From contig CAYPHY010000046.1 of the NCBI GenBank assembly GCA_964410625.1, forward strand, positions 1-39,249: DNA of 39,249 nt, in the 5' to 3' direction. The position numbers and the translations under genes are program-made. The notes below the pieces were generated by a model. That model had not been told where the DNA came from, searched no databases, and saw only the letters and a program-made list of their open reading frames with translations. Below are positions 30,567-38,266 of the stretch, one piece after another (position 1 is the stretch's first letter; every line of letters begins with the position of its first letter). This DNA is from CAYPHY01 sp964410625 (GTDB taxonomy: Bacteria > Chloroflexota > Anaerolineae > Promineifilales > Promineifilaceae).

Positions 30567-30626
30567 GCGATTTTCCTAAATCGCTGCCATGTTGCCGTCA
30601 AAAGAAGCGCGATTTAGGAAAATCGC
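30567..30626. repeat. Inverted repeat of the GCGATTT family
   Basis: Perfect 18-bp arms at 30567-30584 and 30609-30626, the same arm sequences as at 25563-25624, but with a different loop. It lies just after the hydrolase gene. Confidence 0.85.
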
Positions 30627-30644
30627 GCTACGCTCAACCCCGCG

Positions 30645-32684
30645 TTATAGTGGAGGGAGCAGTAGCCCTTGCATCCCTAAAAGCACCAGGCAGCCAACGG
30701 CACAAAGGGTGACGATGCTGAAATAGACACGGCCGATCCCCGACAACGCCCCACTCCGCCACTGCTGCACAGAGATGACGACCATTCCGACGGCAATCAA
30801 GACCAGCAACGGCGGAATGAAAAAGAGAGGCAAAGATGAGCGTGGGACGGCCAGCGAAATGGCATAGATCGGGTCCAGTATGGCGGTGAAGATAACGGCC
30901 GCCAGCACAATCGTGAACACGGCCGTCAACAGCGCAAACGCAATCGCCAATAGATAACCCATGCGCCGCAACCGCTTTTCCTCCGCTGTCGCCACCGGCG
31001 GATTTTTCCGCAACGCATTGACCAGAAAGGCGAGAAACCAGACGACTGGAACGGAGGCGACCACCAAAAAGAGCAGCACCCCATAGATAAACTGCGACAC
31101 CAGATCGCTATCCAACTGGTTGACCTTTCCTAGCAGGGGCAAAATGATCGCATCCGGCGGCGTAAACGCTTCGAACCCAGTGGTGGTCAGACAAGCGGTT
31201 GAGGGTTCAACATCCGGCTGATCAAGGAAATCTTGGATGATGTTGTTGATACATGGTTCTTGAAAGGCGACGCCGTGCGAACCCTGTTCATAGACCACGT
31301 GATAACTGTTAGAGAGGCTTTCGGCCGCAGCGGACGCAAACGCCGGCGGCGTGATGGGATCATAGCGACCGGAGAGCAGCAACGTGGGGATGTCGCTACG
31401 CACCGGCTCATCAACGGCCGCGTCCAACTCATCCACAGTCCACCGCTGGCAGGTATCGAGAAACAACCGTAGCTCATCCTCCACATCGTTGGCGATGAGC
31501 GGCCGTAAATCATCACTCAACCCATCGGCCGTTTGAAAGTCGGCGTCTTCGGCACAAATCACCGAATAATACATCCCTTCGCTGAGCGAGCGGTCAAAGG
31601 CAAACAGCGGCCACATCTGCTCCAGATAGGTATAGTCGCCCGCTTCCAATTCGCTGACCACCTTAGGAAAGGCCGCGCCGAAGTTCGCCACATAGAAGAG
31701 TTGGAACATCACGCCGCGCAAGCTCGCGCCATCCAATACGGCGTCGGCCGCTTCGCCCGTCTCTGGATCATATAGCGTGAGCGTCACCGGGTTCTCTTCC
31801 AATCGCTCAATCAGCGCGAAATACCGCGCTTCCAAATCGGGATAGGCGGCCGCACAGTCGGGAACGGCCGCGCAGGAAGCGAACAACTCATCATAGACGC
31901 GGTTTTCGCTCTGGGCCGATTCGGTCACAAAGTTAATGTTGGTCGGGACGACGCTATCGAGAATGACCGCCCGCAAATTCTCTGGAAAATCGCGCATCAG
32001 GTGCAAGCCGAGCAGCGTGCCATAGGAGACGCCGTAAAAGTTATAGTCACCGTAGCCCAATGCCCGGCGGATTCCTTCCACATCGGCCGCGTTCTCCAGG
32101 CTGTTGTAGGCCGACAGGTCTATTCCCTCGGCCGCCAGTCGTTGATAGCAGGCCTCCAACGCAGCGCTGTAAAGCGCGTCCGCTTCTTCGCCGGTCGCCG
32201 CCAACAGCTCCGCTCGCGCCTGATGGACTTCGGTACAGGTTAAATCCGGTTCGGCATACTGCGTCCCGCGTTGGTTGAAAATGACAATATCCCGCTCGGC
32301 TGCTATCTCTGTGTTGGGGACCAGCAACGAAAAAATCTCAAAGGCACTTCCACCGGGGCCGCCCTGTGCTAGAAACAAGGGGTCAAGCTGGGCGACTGCG
32401 CTGGTCGCCGGACGGATGGCGACCGGCAAGCGGATCAGCGTCCCCTCGGGATTGTCGTGTCGCTCCGGCACGGTCACATAGCCACACTCAAAACCCTGGT
32501 CCTCCGGCGTCACGCTGGTGATACCCAGGTCTAACCCCTCAAACATACAGGGAGCGGACTCAAACGTATAGGGGGTAGCTTCTTGTGTTGGCGGCGTGGA
32601 AAAGGTGGCGGCCGCCGCCCTGCCACTTCCGGCAACCAGCCAAACGACAAACAGAGGGAAAAACCAAACGCGAATTTTTACCAT
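30645..32684 (-). CDS. Secreted/membrane alpha/beta hydrolase (TAP-like, peptidase S33 type)
   Basis: The 679-aa protein has a signal peptide (1-26), an alpha/beta hydrolase domain (about 45-505) and a C-terminal membrane part of four helices (about 532-556, 568-600, 605-635, 645-675). It resembles tripeptidyl aminopeptidase-like enzymes: oxyanion block AQGGPGGSA (106-114), FNQRGTQYAEPDL, nucleophile Ser220 in GVSYGT, Asp442 in LLLSGRYDPITPP and His470 in YEQGSHGV. It should act on the extracytoplasmic side on peptides or esters. The membrane-anchored tail is unusual for this family, which is mostly soluble. Confidence 0.9.
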   Translation of the reverse strand: MVKIRVWFFPLFVVWLVAGSGRAAAATFSTPPTQEATPYTFESAPCMFEGLDLGITSVTPEDQGFECGYVTVPERHDNPEGTLIRLPVAIRPATSAVAQLDPLFLAQGGPGGSAFEIFSLLVPNTEIAAERDIVIFNQRGTQYAEPDLTCTEVHQARAELLAATGEEADALYSAALEACYQRLAAEGIDLSAYNSLENAADVEGIRRALGYGDYNFYGVSYGTLLGLHLMRDFPENLRAVILDSVVPTNINFVTESAQSENRVYDELFASCAAVPDCAAAYPDLEARYFALIERLEENPVTLTLYDPETGEAADAVLDGASLRGVMFQLFYVANFGAAFPKVVSELEAGDYTYLEQMWPLFAFDRSLSEGMYYSVICAEDADFQTADGLSDDLRPLIANDVEDELRLFLDTCQRWTVDELDAAVDEPVRSDIPTLLLSGRYDPITPPAFASAAAESLSNSYHVVYEQGSHGVAFQEPCINNIIQDFLDQPDVEPSTACLTTTGFEAFTPPDAIILPLLGKVNQLDSDLVSQFIYGVLLFLVVASVPVVWFLAFLVNALRKNPPVATAEEKRLRRMGYLLAIAFALLTAVFTIVLAAVIFTAILDPIYAISLAVPRSSLPLFFIPPLLVLIAVGMVVISVQQWRSGALSGIGRVYFSIVTLCAVGCLVLLGMQGLLLPPL

Positions 32685-32714
32685 GAGGATAATTTTTTTA
32701 GGAAATCAATTCAA

Positions 32715-32794
32715 AACGCAGAGGCGCAGAGGAACAGAGACGCAGAGAAGTATAAGAAAATCTCTGCGTCTCTGCCTCTCTGCGCCTCTGCGTT
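32715..32794. repeat. Long inverted repeat of the CGCAGAG-word family
   Basis: AACGCAGAGGCGCAGAG (32715-32731) and CTCTGCGCCTCTGCGTT (32778-32794) form a perfect 17-bp stem, extended inward by AGAGACGCAGAGA/TCTCTGCGTCTCT. It lies upstream of the hydrolase and downstream of the YbjQ gene. Confidence 0.9.
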
Positions 32795-32893
32795 AAAAAT
32801 TCCACCCCCGAAGACCTACTCTGAATGCACACAGACCACTCCAACATATACCGAAAAATCTGCGTACATCCATGTTCACATGCGTCCCGCTTA

Positions 32894-33223
32894 TTAACCG
32901 CCAACGACAACGGCCGTGCCACTGGCCGTCACCATCAACATCCCGCCGCCATTGCCCATGGTAATCGTTTCATAGTCAATGTCAACGCCGATGACTGCAT
33001 TGGCCCCCATCGCCTGGGCGCTTTGCTCCATCTCGCTCATCGCGATCTCCCGTGCTCGGCGCAGTTCTTGCTCATAAGCGCCGGAACGGCCGCCGACAAT
33101 ATCGCGTATCCCGGCAAACAGATCGCGAAAGATATTCGCCCCCAAAATGGCCTCGCCCTGCACAATACCCAGATATTGTTCAATCCGGCGGTCCTGCAAG
33201 GTAGTTGTAGTTGACATCAGCAT
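32894..33223 (-). CDS. YbjQ/UPF0145 family protein
   Basis: This 109-aa protein has the YbjQ (heavy-metal-binding-like) pattern: IVQGEAILGANIFRDLFAGIRDIVGGRSGAYE, then AREIAMSEMEQSAQAMGANAVIGVDIDYETI, ending in SGTAVVV. The family forms pentameric rings in structures known to me, with unclear function. It is soluble and has the usual length. AAAGGAG lies about eight bases before ATG 33223; ATG 33217 is an alternative. Confidence 0.92.
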   Translation of the reverse strand: MLMSTTTTLQDRRIEQYLGIVQGEAILGANIFRDLFAGIRDIVGGRSGAYEQELRRAREIAMSEMEQSAQAMGANAVIGVDIDYETITMGNGGGMLMVTASGTAVVVGG

Positions 33224-33239
33224 CAGATTTTCTCCTTTC

Positions 33240-33300
33240 CTAAGAAACTCGGTTTCTCTTTCCAGAAAGCGACCTCGCTTTGAGCCAGAAACCGAGTTCC
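33240..33300. repeat. Repeat of the AGAAAC...GTTTCT family
   Basis: AGAAACTCGGTTTCT (33242-33256) is complementary to the later AGAAACCGAGTTCCT (about 33287-33301), with AAAGCGACCTCGCTTT forming an inner hairpin. Related to 8064-8096 and 26866-26898. Confidence 0.65.
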
Positions 33301-33310
33301 TAAAAATTTA

Positions 33311-33430
33311 TAGGACTTACGTAATTTTGACACAAATTGGCGCAAATTTTGCGGCCGAATAACACGAACGTTGTCTTCTATTTCGTGAAATTCATATCAT
33401 TCGTGTCGGAAAAATTACAAACTGCGTGAA
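33311..33430. repeat. Inverted repeat of the GACACGAAT-word family
   Basis: TAGGACTTACGTAATTTTGACAC and AATAACACGAACG words (33311-33370) face TTTCGTGAAATTC, ATTCGTGTCGG and ACAAACTGCGTGAACG (33380-33430). It has the same outer-segment layout as 8979-9079 (GGACTTACG ... CTGCGT). Confidence 0.75.
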
Positions 33431-33706
33431 CGAAACGAATGCTCTAATTGGCTGAGCCGTCGAGCCATTCATCATTTCCGCTTTTCGTTACCATTATTTA
33501 TCTTACGATGTTATTCTAGGAATGGTTGCAGCGAGGGGCAATAAAGATATGCCCTGACTGGGAAAACGACGTTGGCCGCTTATATTGCCTATGTCTTGGA
33601 GCAAACACGGCCGACCACCATCGTTGGGCTTAGGCGCAGATACGCCAATCACTATGTGAGGGTTGGCACAGGTGTTGAGCAGCTTTCCCGCTGACAGGAG
33701 GTAACA
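33431..33706. other. Intergenic stretch upstream of the patatin gene
   Basis: Apart from the repeats before it and the coding relic at 33545-33694, this region holds only the strong AGGAGGT ribosome-binding site of the patatin gene (33697-33703). No clear promoter or RNA was identified. Confidence 0.4.
33545..33694 (+). pseudogene. Relic of a P-loop protein fragment
   Basis: A 49-codon stretch without start codon, closed by stops at both ends, translates to ALTGKTTLAAYIAYVLEQT (within it), then TTIVGLRRRYANHYVRVGTGVEQLSR. GKTTLAAYIA looks like the end of a Walker A motif and following helix. The strand-like TTIVGL follows as expected for a P-loop fold. No other part is found nearby, so it would be a gene remnant; a chance frame is possible. 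Confidence 0.35.
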
Positions 33707-34906
33707 ATGCAATATGACCTAGTTTTTGAAGGGGGTGGAGCGAAGGGGATGACCTTTGTTGGCGCGTTGCAAGAGTTGGACGCGCGAGGACACACGCACG
33801 GCCGCTTGCTGGGGACTTCCGCCGGAGCGATTGCCGCCACCTTCATCGCCGCCGGATATAGCACCGAAGAGATGCTCGCTGCCCTCTGCGAAAAGGATGA
33901 AGACGACAAGCCGATTTTCACCAGCTTTCTCGGCAAGCCCCTTCCTTTCACCGACGATGCACTGCGCACGAGCGCGACGGCCGCCATGCTGGAAGCGATA
34001 GACATCCCCTTCCTCCCGGAGACGGTCGAAAATCGCTTTGACCAACTGGTCCTGCGCGTCCTCGGCCATGATCGCTTCCGTCACTTCCTTTCATTTATCG
34101 AGTTGGGCGGCTGGTATTCCGCCCATCACTTTGTCGAGTGGCTCCGGGAGAAGTTGGACTGGGGAACGTTCCGCGGAAAACCGCGTCGCTTTAGCCAGAT
34201 GAACTTCGCCGAACTTTATGAGGCGACGGGCAAACATTTGTCGTTGATCGCCGCCGACACCAGCGGCCGTCGAATGCTCGTCCTCAACCACGAAACCGCA
34301 CCTGAATGTCCGGTTGTCTATGGGGTACGCATGTCCATGAGTCTGCCCCTGGTCTGGCAAGAAGTGATCTGGCAGAAGGAGTGGGGATTGTATCTCGGTA
34401 CGCACAATCTGACCGGCCATCGCATTGTGGATGGCGGCCTGCTCTCCAACTTCCCCATCGAACTATTCCTCTCCAGCCAGGACCATGTGGTGAGCATGAT
34501 GGGTGCAAAAGAGCAACCCAATGTCCTCGGCCTGCTGATTGACGAAAATCTCATCGTGCCAGGGACGGAAACATGCCCCCCAGGGGAGACAACACTCAAC
34601 GCGGCCGAATTTCCCTTGCCGAGCCGTGTGCTGGGTTTGATCAACACCGTCACTCAGGCGCATGATAAAATGGTGATCGAAGCCTTTGAGCAGTTTGTTT
34701 GCCGCCTTCCCGCGGCCGGGTATGGCACAACGGAGTTTGATATGAGCGACGAAAGGCGTGATTTGTTGGTTGCTGGCGGCCGTGCCGCCATGGCTCGCTA
34801 TTTCGACGAGTTGGAAACACAGCCCATCAAAGGTGATGACCTGATCGCCCTGGAAAAAGCCCTCCACCAAGCCGACCGCATCGCCACCAACATCTTGCAA
34901 CCATAG
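33707..34906 (+). CDS. Patatin-like phospholipase family protein
   Basis: This 399-aa patatin-like enzyme is expected to hydrolyse acyl esters of lipids using a Ser-Asp dyad. The oxyanion Gly block is GGGAKG (9-14), the nucleophile Ser38 lies in GTSAG, and catalytic Asp242 lies in VDGGLLSNFP. No signal peptide is seen, so it acts in the cytoplasm or at the inner membrane face. The length exceeds the core domain, with an extra helical C-terminus. A perfect AGGAGGT lies six bases before the ATG, one of the strongest in the window. It stands alone, followed by a repeat and the ECF operon. Confidence 0.93.
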   Translation: MQYDLVFEGGGAKGMTFVGALQELDARGHTHGRLLGTSAGAIAATFIAAGYSTEEMLAALCEKDEDDKPIFTSFLGKPLPFTDDALRTSATAAMLEAIDIPFLPETVENRFDQLVLRVLGHDRFRHFLSFIELGGWYSAHHFVEWLREKLDWGTFRGKPRRFSQMNFAELYEATGKHLSLIAADTSGRRMLVLNHETAPECPVVYGVRMSMSLPLVWQEVIWQKEWGLYLGTHNLTGHRIVDGGLLSNFPIELFLSSQDHVVSMMGAKEQPNVLGLLIDENLIVPGTETCPPGETTLNAAEFPLPSRVLGLINTVTQAHDKMVIEAFEQFVCRLPAAGYGTTEFDMSDERRDLLVAGGRAAMARYFDELETQPIKGDDLIALEKALHQADRIATNILQP

Positions 34907-34937
34907 CCAACCACAGCAACCATAGGCGTTCAATAAA

Positions 34938-34982
34938 TGAAAATCAGCGCCATCAGCGTATTATCTGCGAGATCAGCGTAAC
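34938..34982. repeat. Copy of the ATCTGCG-word family
   Basis: AAATCAGCGCCATCAGCG and TTATCTGCGAGATCAGCGTAAC words lie between the patatin gene and the ECF S-component gene. Only one arm orientation is seen here. Confidence 0.65.
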
Positions 34983-35004
34983 CATCTTAACGGAGTAGTG
35001 CACA

Positions 35005-35595
35005 ATGAACCGCATCAGACAAGATTTCACAACCCTGACCCTGGTGATGATCCCCGTTGCCATTGCGATCAATATCGCCCTCGGCACACTGGTCGTCGCC
35101 TTGCGCTTGCCGCTCTATCTTGATTCCATCGGCACTGTATTTGTCGGCGTGGTCGCCGGGCCGTGGGCGGGCGCACTAACCGGCCTGCTCACCAACCTGA
35201 TTTGGGGGCTTAGCGGTATCAACCCAGGCTATACCCCCTATGCGCCAGTGGCGGCCGTCATCGGGTTGCTCGCCGGTCTGTTTGCCTCCTGGGGCTGGTT
35301 CCGCCAATGGTGGCGCGTTGTCCTTGCCGGATTGATCACCGGCGTCGTCGCCGCGCTTATCTCCGCCCCCATCACCGCCTATCTCTTTGGTGGCGTGACT
35401 GGAACCGGAACGGATGCCGTCGTCGCCTTCTTCCGCGCCGCCGGAGCCAGCGTCCTGGAAGCCGCCCTCGGCCAGGGTATTGTCTCCGACCCAATAGACA
35501 AGCTGGCGAGCTTCCTCGTCGTATGGCTGATCCTCAAGGGGTTGCCCTTGCGCTTTTTGGACCGCTTTCCGCGTGCGGGGGAGATTAGAGACTGA
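35005..35595 (+). CDS. ECF transporter S component (substrate-binding)
   Basis: ECF transporters import vitamins and other micronutrients; the S component binds the substrate. This 196-aa protein has six membrane helices and begins with MIPVAIAINIALGTLVVALRL, then LPLYLDSIGTVFVGVVAGPW-type and TGLLTNLIWGL blocks. These resemble the S components that carry a conserved LPLYLDSIGT motif, but I cannot assign the ligand. A PfkB-family kinase closes the operon, suggesting a sugar or nucleoside. The last residues (GEIRD) and stop come from a repeat. GGAG precedes the start. Confidence 0.85.
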   Translation: MNRIRQDFTTLTLVMIPVAIAINIALGTLVVALRLPLYLDSIGTVFVGVVAGPWAGALTGLLTNLIWGLSGINPGYTPYAPVAAVIGLLAGLFASWGWFRQWWRVVLAGLITGVVAALISAPITAYLFGGVTGTGTDAVVAFFRAAGASVLEAALGQGIVSDPIDKLASFLVVWLILKGLPLRFLDRFPRAGEIRD

Positions 35596-35628
35596 GGGAC
35601 TAAGAGACTTAGAGATTGAGAGATTGGT
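35581..35628. repeat. GAGACT-word repeat running into the assembly gap
   Basis: GAGATTAGAGACTGAGGGAC, TAAGAGACTTAGAGATTGAG and AGATTGG words match the left arm of 4974-5076. The opposite arm is expected but hidden by the Ns. Confidence 0.75.
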
Positions 35629-35728
35629 NNNNNNNNNNNNNNNNNNNNNNNNNNNNNNNNNNNNNNNNNNNNNNNNNNNNNNNNNNNNNNNNNNNNNNNN
35701 NNNNNNNNNNNNNNNNNNNNNNNNNNNN
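35629..35728. other. Assembly gap (100 N)
   Basis: Exactly 100 N, a conventional placeholder of unknown true length. It hides the start of the ECF T gene and probably the second repeat arm. Confidence 0.98.
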
Positions 35729-36403
35729 GCCGTTGCCTTGCCGGGAACGTGGTTGATCTACGCCGCATTCGTGCTGTTGGTCGTCCCTCTGGCGATTTGG
35801 GGGCGAGTGCTACGGCCGTTGCTTCGCACTATCTGGCCGCTTGTCTTGCCCTTTGCCATCTCGCTGCTCATTATCCAAGGCCTTTTTTGGACCGAAGGCA
35901 CGCCCATCTTCACACTCGGTCCGCTTTCGCTCAAACAAGAGGGGGTGGATTTTGCCCTGCGCAGCAGCGGCCGTATCCTGCTGATCGTCAGCAGCTTCCT
36001 CTTGCTTTCGCTCAGCACCCGCCCTGATGAACTGATGCTCAGTCTCTCCCAACGCGGCGCACCCAAATCGCTGACCTATATCATCCTCGCCACGCTGCAA
36101 CTCATCCCGCGTTTTCAGGAGAAGGCCAGCACCATTCTCGATGCCCAACGAGCGCGAGGGTTGGAAACGGAAGGCCCGCTGCTGCGCCGCGTAAGAGCTT
36201 TGTTGCCGATGGTGAAACCACTGATCCTCAGCAGCATTGTGGATATTGAAGAGCGAGCGATTGCCCTGGAAGCCCGCGCCTTCGGCCGTGTTGGACCCAA
36301 AACGAGCTTGCTGATCTTGGAGGATTCGGCCGCCCAGCGAATCTTGCGTTGGTTGTTGGTGTTGGCGGCCGTTGCCCTCGTCGCAGCCCGACTTTTTATG
36401 TAG
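35729..36403 (+). CDS. ecfT: ECF transporter T component (5' end in the gap)
   Basis: The T component couples the S component to the ATPases. The visible 224 residues begin mid-protein. Helices occur at about 5-25, 32-50, 78-103 and near the end. The two coupling motifs AQRARG (about 148-153) and EARAFG (about 190-195) are intact. The N-terminal start and first helices are missing because of the gap, so the true length cannot be given. The gene sits between the S gene and the first ATPase gene. Confidence 0.9.
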   Translation, partial: AVALPGTWLIYAAFVLLVVPLAIWGRVLRPLLRTIWPLVLPFAISLLIIQGLFWTEGTPIFTLGPLSLKQEGVDFALRSSGRILLIVSSFLLLSLSTRPDELMLSLSQRGAPKSLTYIILATLQLIPRFQEKASTILDAQRARGLETEGPLLRRVRALLPMVKPLILSSIVDIEERAIALEARAFGRVGPKTSLLILEDSAAQRILRWLLVLAAVALVAARLFM

Positions 36404-36404
36404 C

Positions 36405-36450
36405 GCGATTTGGTAAATCGCGTGTCTAAAGCAGCGATTTACCAAATCGC
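36405..36450. repeat. Inverted repeat of the GCGATTT family (variant)
   Basis: GCGATTTGGTAAATCGC (36405-36421) and GCGATTTACCAAATCGC (36434-36450) are perfect 17-bp arms with a 12-nt loop. Compared with 25563-25624, both arms change together, keeping the pairing. It lies inside the operon between ecfT and the first ATPase gene. Confidence 0.88.
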
Positions 36451-36460
36451 TCAACAAAAT

Positions 36461-37297
36461 ATGATCCACCTGCAAGACCTGACCTACCACTATCCCCGCG
36501 CCGAAACGGCCGCGTTGCAGGACGTCACCCTCGACATTCCCCAGGGACAATTCTGTGTGGTCATTGGCGCCAACGGCGCTGGTAAATCCACCCTCTGCTA
36601 CGCCCTCTCCGGCTTCATCCCCCATTTTTATCGTGGGACATTAAGCGGTAACATCGAGGTAGCAGGCAAGGATGTGGCGCAAACGCCATTGGCGGAGTTG
36701 GCCGGGGTGATCGGCCTCGTCTTTTCCAACCCCTTCAACCAGATCAGCGGCACGCGCTTCACAGTGCGCGAAGAAATCGCCTTCGGCCTGGAGAATCTGG
36801 GTGTGCCGCGTGAGGAGATTATCGAGCGCGTGGATTTCGTCCTGGCGCAGGCTGGATTAAGCGAGGAGGCTGATCGTTCTCCACTCGCGCTCTCCGGCGG
36901 ACAACAACAACGGCTGGCAATCGCCTCTGTGCTAGTGATGCGGCCGCGTGTCCTCGTCCTTGATGAACCCACCGCCCAACTTGACCCACAGGCAACCCGC
37001 GATGTCTTCGCTATCCTCAGCGAATTGGCCGCCCAAGGAGAAACGACAGTCATCCTCGCCGAACATAAGCTGGAATGGACGGCCGTTTTTGCCCATCGCG
37101 TGCTGGTTCTGGCGGGCGGCCGCCTCGTCGCCGATGGGCCGCCACAAACGATACTCGCTTCGGCCGAGCTGGAGCAACATGGCATCATGCCCACCCGCTA
37201 TACGCAAGCCGCCCGGCAAGCCCAGGCACAGGGTCTGGTTGAAGCAAAATCCGCCCTGCCCGTTACGCTGGAACAGGCCATTCCCTTTTTTCAATGA
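36461..37297 (+). CDS. ecfA1: ECF transporter ATPase, first subunit
   Basis: One of two ATPases driving the ECF importer. The 278-aa protein has Walker A GANGAGKST (36-44), Q-loop region FSNPFNQISG, signature LSGGQ (144-148), Walker B VLVLDEPTAQLD (164-175) and switch His in LAEHKLEW. I chose ATG 36461, which starts the first strand (MIHLQDLTYHYP). An upstream ATG at 36410 would add 17 residues encoded by the repeat. It overlaps the next gene by ATGA. Confidence 0.94.
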   Translation: MIHLQDLTYHYPRAETAALQDVTLDIPQGQFCVVIGANGAGKSTLCYALSGFIPHFYRGTLSGNIEVAGKDVAQTPLAELAGVIGLVFSNPFNQISGTRFTVREEIAFGLENLGVPREEIIERVDFVLAQAGLSEEADRSPLALSGGQQQRLAIASVLVMRPRVLVLDEPTAQLDPQATRDVFAILSELAAQGETTVILAEHKLEWTAVFAHRVLVLAGGRLVADGPPQTILASAELEQHGIMPTRYTQAARQAQAQGLVEAKSALPVTLEQAIPFFQ

Positions 37298-38130
37298 ACA
37301 TCACCCTCGATCACATCACCTTCACCTACCCCTCCGGCGTCACTGCCTTGCAAGATGTCAGCCTCTCTATTGCTGCTGGTGAGGCTGTGGCGATCATCGG
37401 GCAAAATGGCGCGGGCAAAACCACGCTGGTCAAACAACTCAACGGCCTGCTCAAGCCCAGTCAGGGGCGCGTGTTGATTGGTGACTGGGATACGCAAGCC
37501 CACACCATCGCTCAACTGGCCCGCCGTGTGGGTTACGTCTTTCAAAACCCGAACGACCAACTGTTTGAGTCTACCACCTGGGCAGAAGTGGCCTTTGGCC
37601 CGCGCAATCTGGGATATGAGGCAGCCGAGATCGAAACGGCCGTCGCCAACGCCCTGCGCCAGGTGCAATTGGAAGCGGTCGCCCAGAGCCATCCTTACGA
37701 CCTGCATCCAGCTCAACGCAAGTTGATCGCGCTGGCCGCCGTCCTGGCGATGCAAACGCCGGTCGTCATCTTCGACGAACCCACCACCGGCCACGACAGC
37801 CAGGGGGTGGCCCTGGTCGGCGAGATCATTCGCTCGCTCAAGCAAGACGGCCGCACCATCCTCACCATCTCCCATGATATTGATTTCTGCGCTGAACATT
37901 TTGAGCGCGTGGTGGTGATGGCAAACGGGCAAATAGTGGCAGATGGGCCAACGACCACTATTCTCGGACAGGCGGATTTGTTGGAAGCAGCGGCCGTCCA
38001 ACCGCCACAAATAACCCGCCTGGCGGCCGCGCTCGGCCTTCCCGTCCAACCGGCCCCGCTAACCGTGAGCGACTTCCTTGAGCAACTTATAAGGAATGAA
38101 GACCTCACGCAAGGGCGCAAAGGTCGCTAA
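37294..38130 (+). CDS. ecfA2: ECF transporter ATPase, second subunit with non-canonical signature
   Basis: The partner ATPase, 278 aa. Walker A GQNGAGKTT (36-44), Q-loop FQNPNDQLF, Walker B VVIFDEPTTGHD (157-168) and switch His in ISHDIDF are normal. The signature usually read LSGGQ is LHPAQ (137-141, in YDLHPAQRK). In a heterodimer this would make one ATP site degenerate. Whether the ECF family tolerates it is known only partly to me. The last residues (NEDLTQGRKGR) and stop come from the ACGCAAAG-type repeat. Confidence 0.93.
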   Translation: MNITLDHITFTYPSGVTALQDVSLSIAAGEAVAIIGQNGAGKTTLVKQLNGLLKPSQGRVLIGDWDTQAHTIAQLARRVGYVFQNPNDQLFESTTWAEVAFGPRNLGYEAAEIETAVANALRQVQLEAVAQSHPYDLHPAQRKLIALAAVLAMQTPVVIFDEPTTGHDSQGVALVGEIIRSLKQDGRTILTISHDIDFCAEHFERVVVMANGQIVADGPTTTILGQADLLEAAAVQPPQITRLAAALGLPVQPAPLTVSDFLEQLIRNEDLTQGRKGR

Positions 38131-38166
38131 GATTCTATGCTTTGCGACTTGGCGTTCTTGGCGTGA
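38098..38166. repeat. Inverted repeat of the ACGCAAAG-word family
   Basis: GACCTCACGCAAGGGCGCAAAGGTCGC (38101-38127) faces GCTTTGCGACTTGGCGTTCTTGGCGTGAG (38139-38167). Same word order as 30407-30480. It provides the 3' codons of ecfA2. Confidence 0.75.
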
Positions 38167-38194
38167 GCTATTTTCTGGGAAGCAATTTACAAAG

Positions 38195-38240
38195 AATAAA
38201 AATCCGCGTCATCTGCGCCTCATCCGCGTCATCTGCGTAA
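38195..38240. repeat. Copy of the ATCTGCG-word family
   Basis: AAATCCGCGTCATCTGCGCC and CATCCGCGTCATCTGCGTAAC words, single orientation, upstream of the kinase gene. Confidence 0.65.
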
Positions 38241-38266
38241 CAATAACAATCGAGGAGCCTTAACTT

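Noticed and set aside
35573..35728. ATG at 35573 as the start of the ECF T gene
   Set aside because: It overlaps the end of the S gene and the repeat, and the reading frame crosses 100 N of unknown true length.
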